Positions 33,346-44,628 of a stretch of DNA of 64,000 bases are shown here, in pieces; position 1 is the first letter of the stretch, and the number at the start of each line of letters is the position of its first letter. The DNA is from Rhynchonema sp. JSB1_4 (taxonomy: Eukaryota; Nematoda; Chromadorea; Monhysterida; Xyalidae). Under the pieces are notes generated by a model. That model had not been told where the DNA came from and did not search any database. It was given only the letters and a program-made list of their open reading frames with translations. The stretch spans positions 1 to 64,000 of the forward strand of contig JASAMV010005813.1 of the NCBI GenBank assembly GCA_030248065.1, read 5' to 3'. The translations under genes were made by a program, and so were the position numbers.

Positions 33346-36300
33346 ATGAGCAAACCGTCCATCGAGGAAGAAATGAAAAACGTGAGTTTTTTACATTACT
33401 TGCATTTTCTCTTGCTTGCAGTTGCTTTTAGTTTAGCTGTCGATCGCTTATCAAGCGCATTTGAACGTCGAGTGCGATAACTGTGGAATGGAGCCGATTA
33501 TGGGTCGACGGTTCAAATGTGACATTTGTCCGGATTTCGACCTGTGCACTGGATGCAAACGCCGTGGCGAGCATGATGAGCACACATTCACGGAAATCTG
33601 GGTACGGGGATTGACATTCAACGCGTTGCATGTGTGTGTCAGCTTTTCGTTAGTGAACCGGTTATGTGATTGTCTCATACATGTAGGTTATAAAATACAC
33701 TCAGCCACTTTCTTTGTGGCCATCGGTTAGAGAAATAATGTTTTGCTTCCAAAAAGAGAAATTTCCAATTCAGTCCAAGGTCATTTATGTCTCAGAAGAT
33801 GTCTCACCTCAGGCAACATCCCATTTGGACGAAGAGGACCGGAACTTGCTGCTGAATATGGTCCACACCCAGGCAACTCAAATCAGTAGTGGCGGTTTCG
33901 GCACGGTTATGCGTTTGCCATATCTGCCCGTCAAACCGTTCGTTGTGAAAAAGTTCAAGGAGACCGATGGTGGCGTGAAAGAAATAACGCGAATTCTCAG
34001 AAGCGGACTGCTCAGTAATGATATTAGTCCACATCTGATCAAAGTAAGGTTTGTTTGTTTGTGTGTGGCTCATTTGCGCGAAAAAAACTGAGTTCTTTTG
34101 CACGTTTGCCGATTTCAGTGTGGCGTTCATTGATCCTGAACCACTGGTCATCATGGAGGAATGTTTGCGGACATTGGAAGACGTTATTTTCTGCGGTTAT
34201 GGTTCATATCGCCCCACAATTTGGCGAACCCTCGAAATCGCAATTGAAATTATCGACGGGCTCTTCTGGTTGCACGAACGCGGTCTAATGCATCGCGATG
34301 TGAAGCCCGAAAAGTTGGCAGTAGCAACATTAAGTTCTGGTATAAGTTCTGTCATCAAATTCAACGTCCTTCCTTTTCAGCATCCTTCAAACAAACATTC
34401 GTCTGTTCAAAATCGGCGATTTCGGCCAGGTTGCTTTTGAGTCGGACAACATACCGGCTACGGAGGCGGGATACAATGCCGGCACCCCGTATCTGGCTCC
34501 CGAAGCATACTGCAAATATGAAACCCTCGTTGGCAACGCACCACCGTTCGGTTCTCGCAAGGCTGATGTGTTCAGTTTTGGTGTGATCTTGTACGAAATG
34601 ACAACAGGACGACGGGCGAACATTGGAGAAACCGACGTGCTCAAAAAGTGAGTTGGTGCGGTGCTGTGAAGGTCAACTCCATGCAGTATTTGAACAGAAA
34701 TCAATTTTTAGGCCACGGGCGTATATTGAACAACTGAGGATTCCACACAATGAATTTTTCGGTGTCGATGGTATAAATGACGTGATCGCTCGTGCCACAG
34801 CATTCCATCCTGATGATCGTATTGACACTCGAGCATTACGTGATCAGCTGGTGTCGCTGTTCGACGAGTTTGTTGAATCGTGTGCCGATTGGTCAGAGGA
34901 GCAACAACAAACTCTGGTGGATAACCTTGATATGCACGACGTGGTGCACTTGTTGGCGGCTGGGCTGTGGTCGCCGGATGTTGCGCGCAGAACTCATCGG
35001 TTCATGCGAACACTTCGAGTGAAAAATGCAGTTGATGGTCAGTCATTTTATGGACACGACTCATTTTTAGTCATTTCACTTCTTTCGTATGAATTGCCGC
35101 GTCCATGTTTTTCAGACGGGAAACTACCTTTCAGCGTATCGAACGGCGACCGACGGAGAATTCTTTGAAAAGGGTGTGGATCTCAACAGCATTCCCATCG
35201 GGCGACTGTTTTGGAACGCGTCACTGTTTTGCGACACGGCGGTGCTCACGACACCATTACAATGGCTTGCCGATCAATATTCCAATGGGTTCATTGTCGA
35301 TTTGGACGTTTGGATGCAGAGCCTGAAGGTGACAAACCAGCGGATCACGTACTACAGCTGTGACCAACTCGTAAAAATTCTGAAACATGATATGATCAAA
35401 ACTTTCAACGGTTAGTACACTCGTTCACCACATGTTTCGATCGTTTCTAAGCAATTAGCACAAATTATCGGAATATAAAATTGTGTTTCAGGACGAAACC
35501 CTCAGTTCGAAGCTGTTTTCAAGAAAGTAGCTCGATGCAAACCGTTGTTCTTCACCAATCAGCCAACAACGTTATCGCTACACGCACTTCTGTGCAAACT
35601 GTACCGCATTGCATGCGACCTTGATGGTCCTTGCCCAATGGAAATAGTTGATGAGTTCATCAGACCGATATCGGATGGCACGATGTTGGACGAGGACGCA
35701 ATAATACACCAGTCCGCCGTCTGTGAAGTTCTGTGCGATATGTTCGTTTATATCATCCTGCACGAAGAGAGTAGCGACGCATCGGGTTCACCTGTCTGGG
35801 ATGCCGGTGCAACAGTTATCGACAAACTGTTCGACGCGAATCCGTTTGCATCGACTATCGACGCACTGCTCTGGCAAGATGACTGCGAACTTGACGATGT
35901 CCTATTTGCGAATTCATTCGGCCTGAACTGGCAGAACAACACCTTGTTTCTTATTGTTCATTACGTTATCAAGTTTGGGTACCAACTCTCGTCAGCACAA
36001 CTACAAACTTTGGAATCAGCAGCCGAGCGATATATGAACGACGTGTGCAACTCCCATGTGTGGATGCAATTTAGGGACACTTGGTCTGAAAAAGAAATGT
36101 CCATTGCCGCGGAAGCAGTCGTCAAGCGGCTAAACCGACTCAAAGATACGCTGGTAATTCTGATACTGCACAACACCCCCTTCAAGGACATTGCCTTGCT
36201 CGAGGAACTTCTGCACCATGTTGTCCAATCGTCAAGCGCGCACGCGAACGTTTCCGCCGCTTTCGATAAGTTGTTGGAAAACGCAGTTAAGTTGGTCGCC

Positions 36301-36552
36301 AGATCCGCGTATCGCATATCAGATCATTTCATCGAGTTGGTTCGATTATCGTCTTTAATTTATTCGCTGACCGATTTGATGACAGCAATCAGCGCAGACG
36401 CCAGCCGATCGGAAATGGCGAGAGAAAATGCTGCGAAGGTGCAGCAGTTCTTGCAAGAAATTCAGGGTACCATACCATCTGCTTATGTTATGACAATAAT
36501 GTTCTTAGTGCGTAGTTTTTTCTTACGTGTTCCCTATACAGTCAAAGTGTAG
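33346..36552 (+). CDS. ZZ zinc finger-protein kinase fusion
   Basis: Eight exons: 33346-33381, 33437-33601, 33774-34048, 34119-34313, 34381-34647, 34712-about 35018, 35116-35410, 35492-36552, about 866 residues. Only the exon 6 donor is uncertain; GTGAAA at 35019 keeps the frame. Residues 25-61 form a canonical ZZ finger (C25, C28, C40, C43, C49, C52, H58, H61), a module that binds protein N-termini or histone tails. A complete kinase domain follows: glycine loop GGFGTV (107-112), VVKKF lysine (about 126), HRD with D219 and N224 (GLMHRDVKPEN), DFG 237-239 and APE 263-265 (GTPYLAPEAY), then DVFSFGVILYEM. All catalytic residues are present, so it should be active. The remaining roughly 500 residues are a helical region I do not recognise. 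The ATG follows a TTGCAG acceptor by 33 bases. Confidence 0.85.
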
Positions 36553-37150
36553 ATGCTCTTCGTGCACATTTATCATCCTGTGGTAGAGATTGTATGTTTG
36601 GTTGTGGTGTTTTGCTTCTTGATAAGAATTAACTGGAAAGCCATTTGTTTTATCAAAAATGCAGTTTGGCAGTAAAGAATTCACGTTAACATGTGTGTGA
36701 CGTACACAACGACGAAAACATGCAATAATTTCAATTCTGTGATCATGGAGTTTGTGTTTCAGAGAACAACATTATTAGCATTATTAACAAATTTGTGCGA
36801 AACCATAATCATAGAGCGGAATTCACGAAACTGTTGTGTGTGGAGAGTTTAGTTAAAATGTTTCGTGAATTCCACCCACAATAAGAAAACTGTCATGGCA
36901 AAAGTTCATGTAACGAAAACAAGGGCAGTACAAGCAGCATTCAGTATTGTAATCCGGTATGGTACTTTAGACAAGCGTGAATGGTGGTGAATGACTAGAC
37001 GAAATGTTGATCAAGTGACCGCGTGCAAAAAGTAAAAAATGTGCTGATAGAAACAACAAAAATGAGTTCGTGACCACATCGTGATAACCTTGGTGATCGG
37101 CCTCAGATCTTGCGAAGCAGGGTGCCACCATACAGTAGGTTGTCATCATT
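36553..37150. other. Intergenic region with a short hairpin
   Basis: GGAATTCACGAAAC (36819) and GTTTCGTGAATTCC (36859) form an inverted repeat of about 55 bases. It lies between the convergent ends of the kinase gene and the minus-strand gene. A related GAATTCACGGAATTC stretch is at 44827. No gene is seen. Confidence 0.4.
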
Positions 37151-40100
37151 TCAAACATAAGCAGTCTGTCGCGGCGTGACCTCTACACTGCCGCCGGTGG
37201 CACTGGTGCTCGTCTGTTCCTCGTGCACCACCATGCTGCCGGACTCCTCAGTGCTGTCGACCATCATCTGTCGCTCGTCATTTCGGAGCAATGCCACATA
37301 CTCGTTGCCTGGTTGTTCGTCCATCATCGGTTCCGCCGACCTTGCCGACATCCCGATTCCGGTCGATACTCCTTGCGACCGGGCCGATGTGCCCACCAGA
37401 TCGTCCCAATGCTCGGCACTTCCTCCTGCCTTGTCGGATCGAGCCGAACTGACCACCCCGGTCGACGGAATCGGGCTTGGTTCGTGATGTTCCATTGCTG
37501 GCGCTGGCGTTGGCTCGCCTTCATGTAGCTTGTCCTTAGCATCCAATGTCACGACCGGGATCGGGGCAATCGGATCGAGAAATGCCCAAACCAATTTCGG
37601 CGAGCATTCGTCTTGCGAATTCAGGCCGATGTCCTGCCCGCACGCTTTGACGTCGACGCCGACGTTCGACGTGAAGATCACGTGACGACACGTGCCATAA
37701 CGGCCGAAGTACGCCAGACCGAGCTTGAAACCCAGTTGCAGCGTCTGTTTTTGACCGATCGACAGCTGCGACAGTGCGCGTTTGCTCAGCTCCGGCGCTG
37801 AAATGGATGCTCAAAGTGTGCGATGATGTTCCGAATATTAGTGTCGTGCGTGTTAGGTGATCGTCACCTTTGCGCTGAACTTTTTGAGGTATGTTGTCAA
37901 GGGTTGTAATATGAGCAAATTACAACTGTGGTTGCATTGTTGAATTACGATAAGTCTGATGCATTGTAGCATCTCAGTTTTGATGGGTTCTGCACCAAAA
38001 TCAGTGTCCCAGACCCACCTGTGCACTCGAATTGATCACAAATTTGATTGAAATGTGCCTCAAAGTCGTCGCGTTTGTCCGGCACCAACTCGGTCAGTTC
38101 GGCACTCGAGGGTTCGGTGTTTCCCACGCGTCGTGTCGCGTAACGCGCTTGCGCACCGGGCAGGGTCGGCAGGTCGGTGCTGGCCTGAAAACGAATAAGT
38201 GCAGAATATTAGTGCTGCGCGTACACGGCGCAGTCGCAAGTCTGTGTCATTTACAACTCAATTGTGTTCCTCTCAGTTTTCGTGTCATTTTCAGCATCAT
38301 AATGGTGATTTATCAGTTCACCAGTTTAGACACGTGCAAACTCAAACAGTTCATCAGTCTGCCCAGATTATTGGTCGCGGATTCGATCGGGTCACCAAGT
38401 TTGATATGGGCTCGATTGGTGCAGCGCTTACATAAACTGACATTAATATTCTACTGTCGTCGCATGGCACGCACTCACCATCAACAATTGTTGTTTGACG
38501 CCCAAACGTTGCTCGAAATCTGTGAACAACGCGCGATGTTTCCAATAGTCGACATTGACGTTGGCCGCAATCACCAACCGAGCGGTTTGCGGTTCGGCAC
38601 CTCGACCGTGCGAGATCAGTTTAGAGATCTTCTTTGTGACTTTCGCAAACGCACCCGGGTGCGCTACGTCAGAACGACGACTCAGGCCTGATATTTTGAA
38701 AATGAAACTCAAAAAAGTCTTGTTTGGAAAGAAACGCCTCCTGTGGTAAATGCATGACCACGTGTTGACCCCTGAAACATTCCGACCAACCGACAAAATA
38801 GGTGTCGTGCATCTTCTGTTTCACAACAACCATATCGATCGAGCCAACGTTCTGCGCGCGCACCAGACTCGATTCAAGTCGGCGACGGACGTACATGCAC
38901 ACACCGCCCTGAGAAATCAGGCAAAAATTGTGAACGCTGTTCAGCGTTGTTTTTGTGCCACAGTTTGTTTAGGTTTTCACGGACGGATGGTGCACGGATG
39001 CACCAGGTCATCGTTAGCGCAAATGCACCTTCGCAAAGCCGAAAAAGCGCCACCGCTGTTCTCGCATTGACAATCCAGTTTGGTTGCCATGGATAATAAA
39101 TACCATGTTGCGTTCATTTGACGCACCCAAGTGCGCTGAGCGCACGATTTACAAACAACGCAAGGGTGTACCTTTTGACTGGGTCGTGTGTGATACAAGT
39201 CGTAATGTGCCGCATCGTAGTATCGCCATCGACAACCAGCTAATGTTTCACGATCATCCATGTCGATTGTTGCCTGAGTTGACAAGGAAGTGTTGCAAAA
39301 TAACGTCAATACCCCAAATTTCACAAGACAGTTCCGATCCGATCACCGGGTTTGATACCGTTGTTTTCGAAAGTACTGTCAGTCTGTCTGTCTGTCAGAC
39401 GTTGCAGCTTTTAGTGAAACTTTTGTGCCATCAACTTTCTCCCCTAAATGGTTATCACATCGAATGATTCTGATATTCTCAATTCAATAAACAACAACAC
39501 ATACCTGATGATCATCGGTCTCTGACGTGCACATCTGCGCATTGGTCACAACCAGTACATCGTAATTCTCACGACGTAACAAATCCCAGACTTCGTAGCG
39601 TTTTGCCAGCAGGTCACCCTGTCAATTGAATTGTTTTTGTCAATTTTTCTGGATTTGGCGCGACACTAGAATTCTGATTTTAGGAGCGCTGAAGAATGAA
39701 TGCCTGTAAGGGCGCATCCGCCACAACAGGTTCACTATGAACAGCAGTGACTGGGTTTTTGTTCCCTGTAGCTCACAGGCTGTGAGCGCTTGGAAGGTCA
39801 ATTACAAATTGTGAACCAGCCTGCTATAAAGAGGTTTTGAGTGTATTATACATCCCCGGCCGACCTGTGCATCGACGGTCCCGATGTACATCGCGGCCGG
39901 GTATTGCAGTCGACGATTTTCGGTCTGATTCTTGGCGTGTGTCGCACAATAGTTCTGATAGCACGTGCCGCGGCAGAACCATGGGCTCTTTTCGTTCGGA
40001 ATTTGGCCTGGAAAACATTGCCAAAAGTTGGATGGATTTCGGCACATGTTTGTAGGGTCACGTGCCATCTGGTGCATTCACACTGACGATGACCTGGTGC

Positions 40101-40359
40101 ACCACCGCTCGTCTGTGACAACAGGTCAGCAAAAATTATGCGATGGTGCACAGTTCACTCCCTGGCTGAGGAAAAATCGTTGAGCAACCCCTCTCTTACC
40201 TGCACATTTGAACGTGCGATGACATCGGTTGTGGCATCTGGGCGCCGAACACCAATATCCATTGCTGATGCCGCTGCTTTTATTGCACATCACACATTTG
40301 GCATCCGACACCGAGTCGATTTCACCAGCCACGTCGACGGCTGGCTCCTCCTCACTCAT
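37151..40359 (-). CDS. Unidentified protein: zinc-finger-like start plus degenerate LINE-endonuclease-like region
   Basis: Minus-strand exons are 40359-40200, 39618-39505, 38908-38770, 38687-38479, 38184-38019 and 37797-37151. All join in phase except between the first two, where a small exon of 3n+2 bases is required (a candidate lies near 39720-39780). The N-terminus has a C/H cluster (C22, C25, C37, C42, H43, C46, H47, C52) resembling a PHD or LINE-type finger. The next exons read like an endonuclease/exonuclease/phosphatase fold of LINE type: NYDVLVVTNA in place of the usual DVL.LTE, then GGVCMYVRRRL, then ARLVIAANVNVDYW in place of the usual I.GDFN. The expected catalytic Glu and Asp are not present, so it would be inactive. 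The C-terminal 150 residues are Ser/Thr/Pro/Glu-rich and end in TAYV. Function unknown; the endonuclease relationship is inferred from pattern only. Confidence 0.55.
39001..39035 (+). repeat. Copy of a dispersed short repeat (core GGTCATCGTCAGTG)
   Basis: CACCAGGTCATCGTTAGCGCAAATGCACC matches similar segments at 31681-31720 (plus), 40055-40105 (minus) and 47710-47755 (minus). Three of the four continue into GTGGCCACGTGA or a close variant. The nature of the repeat is unknown. Confidence 0.5.
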
Positions 40360-43300
40360 CGTTACGTCGCCGTGGCACAGTGGGTTGATGCACGACTGAC
40401 CGAGTGTTGATGATGCCGAGTTCGAACCAGGCTCGGGGTTAATGTGACTAAGAGCGAATTTGTGAATTACACAGTCTTCTGAAGTGCAGAACAGCTGCAA
40501 GATGCTATTAAAAATTGCTCACAGTTCATTGAACAAGAAGTACGCCCTGAACATTGCAAAGCGATTTAGAGGCAGTTAAGCTGGGCAGTTTCTCAAGAGC
40601 CCTGCCAGACACGTTTGCCTTATAATTGCTCTCCAAATTGTCACAGCAAATACTGTTCGATACGCATTCCAAACTCTCAGCAAATTTTCATAAAGTACAA
40701 ACCTAAAGCAGTGTATGTTTATAACCTGTGCTGGTCACTCTTAGCATAGGTGCCGATGCTGGTATAGTACTAACGTGTGCGTCTGCTACGTATTGTACAA
40801 GCTCAGAACGAAGAATCCTAAAGACGAACGTTATTGCGCATAATGTTTGTAACTCAACACCACTTGAAATGTAAACAATCTGACCCATACGGTCTGGTTA
40901 GTGTAAGATTGGTCCATAGTACACGACTCAAACGTTATATGTCCATCTTGCAAACGCGCAGAAAACATGAAATTTGAATCCTTACGTGTTCCAACGAATT
41001 ATGCGTGCATTTATATACAGTATAACATTACACATGTCATTGTAAAATGTTAACGAATGACGAAAGACGATTCGTTTTTGTAAAATTAGTACCGCGCATG
41101 AAACCTCAACGAGCAAGCGCTCTTCGAGGAGGATGTTTTCGTGCCGCATATAAAAACTTGAGCTTGCACTCACGCGCAAGACACTAAAATTCAGAACTCT
41201 GCTCAAATACAAGAGTGATGACTCTTTGCTCCCATGTCATCGCATTCAACAAACCAAAGCATAATGAAAAATGAGAGCTGCGTGCGCCCAAGGAAAACAC
41301 TCTCGGCTTGTGTACTATTTTTGAGGGATCGTTTTTTTGTCTTGCGTGGTCATTCTTGGGTATCGTTGTGTGAATGCTGAAGCTGAAATGGATATGAAAT
41401 ATACGAGCAGAATATTGGTACAGCTTCTGTAAGCATAGCGGACATTTAGCAGCACAAGCGAGTTTGCAGGCAGCTCGAGCGTCGGTGAAAATGCGTTCAA
41501 TAATATATTTTTGCTCTTGACCAGTACGCAAAACACATGCTACAAGGCAGCTACTAAAATTATCTTGAATGCTTATATATGTGCGGCACTAATACTACAT
41601 TCAAATGCGCTTCTTGGCACGACACAAAAAAGATTGATTAACTGCGTTGAATCTGACTGCGTTTTGGTTGCGCATTGGCTGACCTGAGGCCAAAACAACA
41701 CAGAAAAAACAAAGCGACCACAGTTTTACGAAAAATGTTCCATCACGTTTCGACATGAAGCTGGGATGACTAATCAGGAAATATAGCGCTGGCGTCGAAG
41801 CTAATGTTAGTGTGCCGCTGTGTGTGGTGGTTGGAACGGGTTTTTAGGACGTGTTTTTAAAAGCTAAACCGAATTGCAGGAGTGCGGGATTCTCCGTTTA
41901 TTGTAAGCATCATCGATATGTGTGTTGAGGCAATGTGCGCGATACTAATATTTTGACTCATTTGGAACACCAGCTTTTGGATACTCGATTCCGGTATGAC
42001 TCAATGATCCGCAAGCGCTGCGCTACCGCGCGCCAAAACGACCAACCGTGCGGGTATGCAAGAATGTCCGGCGGTGCTTTGCGAAAATAAGCTTTGAAAA
42101 TAGGAAAAGAAGAAAGTAACTAAAACTGTAGATATTGTATTTGTTATACACATTTTTTCAGTAGTCACTAGTCACTATAAATTTTCGACTTCAAATTAGT
42201 GAGTTTTTGCTCAATTTGGGCCTTCCCCCTTCCACGACACGCGTACCGGAGAATGCCAAGTACCTGGAAACTCCGGCGTTGTGATTTCAAAAGTACATTT
42301 CCGAAATAATGTTCGACTTTGTGGTGGGGCGCTTTTCGGTATATGGGAGCACGTTTAAAACCTCTCTTACTGTATGTACATTACATAAACCACTTTTTTA
42401 ACCTCTAGTTGTCCAACCAATGCGTGAAACCCGCGTCTAAAGACATAGACAAGAGATCTTTTCGTCTCCAAACTCCAATTTGCCGCTAACGCCTTTCTGG
42501 TGGTACAATCCATAGGCGGTTCCTTCACATTAAGCTTGCGTAATGGTTTGCCTGAGGCACATCAGCGAAAAATACAATTACAGCTGCCCAAAACGACACA
42601 CATAATTGGGTCGCCTGACACAAAATTCCAATAATCTGAGTTTGCGCTTTGTGTTGAATGGAGAAGTGGGGCTACAATACAAACAATGTTATATGGTTGT
42701 TTGTGAGGATGACTATATAAAAGAGTGACTGATGGGCTAAACAAGCATATACAAACCAGTAAGAGAAGCACCCTCGAAACCCCGGGGCACGTGCGCGCGC
42801 ATAAAGAGCTCTTGCGTGCACATGCACAAGGGGCACCGAGCAGTCAGACAGCTAGCTACATAACATGATGATAAACTACTTGTACTGAACATGACCAAGC
42901 GCGCGACTCAAAATGAACATGCATGCGCTATTCCGGGCTGGCGCGCCGTCATGGACTGTTCCGGCATGTGTATTTACTAATCTGTCGCGCGGCGCTACTC
43001 GGCCTGTAATCATGCAACCACGACAAGACAATGTTTATTAAGTTCTGCGCTCTACACGTATACTATACAAGTGCGTGGGTATGGCTTCTGTATGGCTCCT
43101 GTTGGTTTTGTGGAGTTATGGCTTCCTCACACTTGGAGTTTGTATCTGCTGATGCACTCACAGTGACTATACAATGTCCTGCCGCCTGTGAAATTGCGGC
43201 GAAACGGACAAAGTTGGCTGCGCTTACGTCACACAATAACAACAACTGTTGCGAAAATACAGCCGGATACACATATATTAGTGTATTGGATACAACATGG

Positions 43301-44628
43301 ATTTGAGTGCTGTCCATGGCTTCGCGCATGTGTCTGAGTGACACGTGTGTGTATGTCGCTGCCCCAAAACTGGCGCTCTCTTTCTGATGCTTGGTTTAGT
43401 CTAGTGCCGCACGCGTGTGAGTGGCATGTTATATACCTACTGTTGGAACATAACCAGTGGTCGGTGTCTCTTTCCGTTCACTTGGGAGGATTGAGTTTAG
43501 CCGATTATGGGACGAAAAAGAAAACGAGAGCGCAAAGACCCTTTCTTGGTGAAATCAGATAGTGTGCGTGCAGAACTCTCCTGGAACGAAAAACGTTATT
43601 TTTCTTTCGACACTGTAATTGCCTCCGAAATCGTTTCGGTTCAAAATAAAACACAAAGAGACTCACATGGAACAACCCGGCAAACCGTACCATAAACGAA
43701 GCCTGCCACAAATATTGTGCTTCACATGAATTTTATGTGTCTCGAAATTAGTAACGCCTAGTTCCATGACATTCGTGTGTGTGCGTGTTGTCTTTGTGAG
43801 TGTTCAATGCTGGTGTACAGTTCGTCTCCTTTGCAGTGGACTAGCTAACTGGTGATTGCAGTTTGGTTCCCATTTTAATGTGGGATGGCATCTCAGCTCT
43901 TGGGTATTATTTGTGATAGAACGGACCATGTCACTATAAAGAAAGAGGACTGTACGACTGTCAATCCACTAGCTGGCTGGCTGCTGGTTGCGTGAGTCCT
44001 TCCCAAGGGAACCAAATGTTCTGTCACAGCACCATATTACGCACCCACTCACTGGCTGTTCGGCATATCAAACCGACTTGGACTTTGACGGGCGACTTGC
44101 ATGTCAAACTGCGTTGCTCGATGATTCTGTATCCAGTAGTACTGTTGTATGCGTATGACTGGAGAATTTTGGTGGTATTTTCCAACAGCGGAAGGTCCAT
44201 TGTTGGAATTCGGAACCTTCCGAATATCGGGGCAGTGAAGAAAACCAAGCACAGGATAATTGAAAAAGTCGCAAAAGAATTCGTTTTCGTCAAAGCCTAT
44301 GCTTTTTATTCTTTTGGTGTGACACACTATTTCCAGTTTTATTTTCCGGGCGGGCTCCACGCCACATGCCGTTATTTTCGTGGTCACCAACGAAGTGTAT
44401 AATGTATCAATATCTTTAATGGGTGCTGCACAGAAAAAAACAACAAAAATCAATGGATTTCACATGTACTGTGTCCAATATCGGCATAGCTGTGACAAAA
44501 GACATCACAACACAGTGAAGCGCGGAGCGTGAAATGCATGGCAGTCCACAGAGTTGTCCCCACAGTCCACACATTGCCTGTTGGGTGACACAAATAAAGA
44601 GCACAAAACGTAACATTTCGACGCAAAT
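40360..44628. other. Gene-poor region, no recognised gene
   Basis: More than 4 kb without a supported coding exon on either strand. The longest frame (43992-44402, plus) has no family motif and no plausible splice partners. Scattered copies of an ATTAGTGCCGTGCG-like motif occur at 41084, 41581, 41801 and 41935. Sequence near 42780-42850 is a GC-rich patch with GTGCGCGCGC. Confidence 0.5.

Noticed and set aside
40365..40440. tRNA-like A and B boxes (TGGCACAGTGG and GAGTTCGAACC)
   Set aside because: The acceptor stem cannot be paired and the spacing is poor; probably chance or a decayed SINE.
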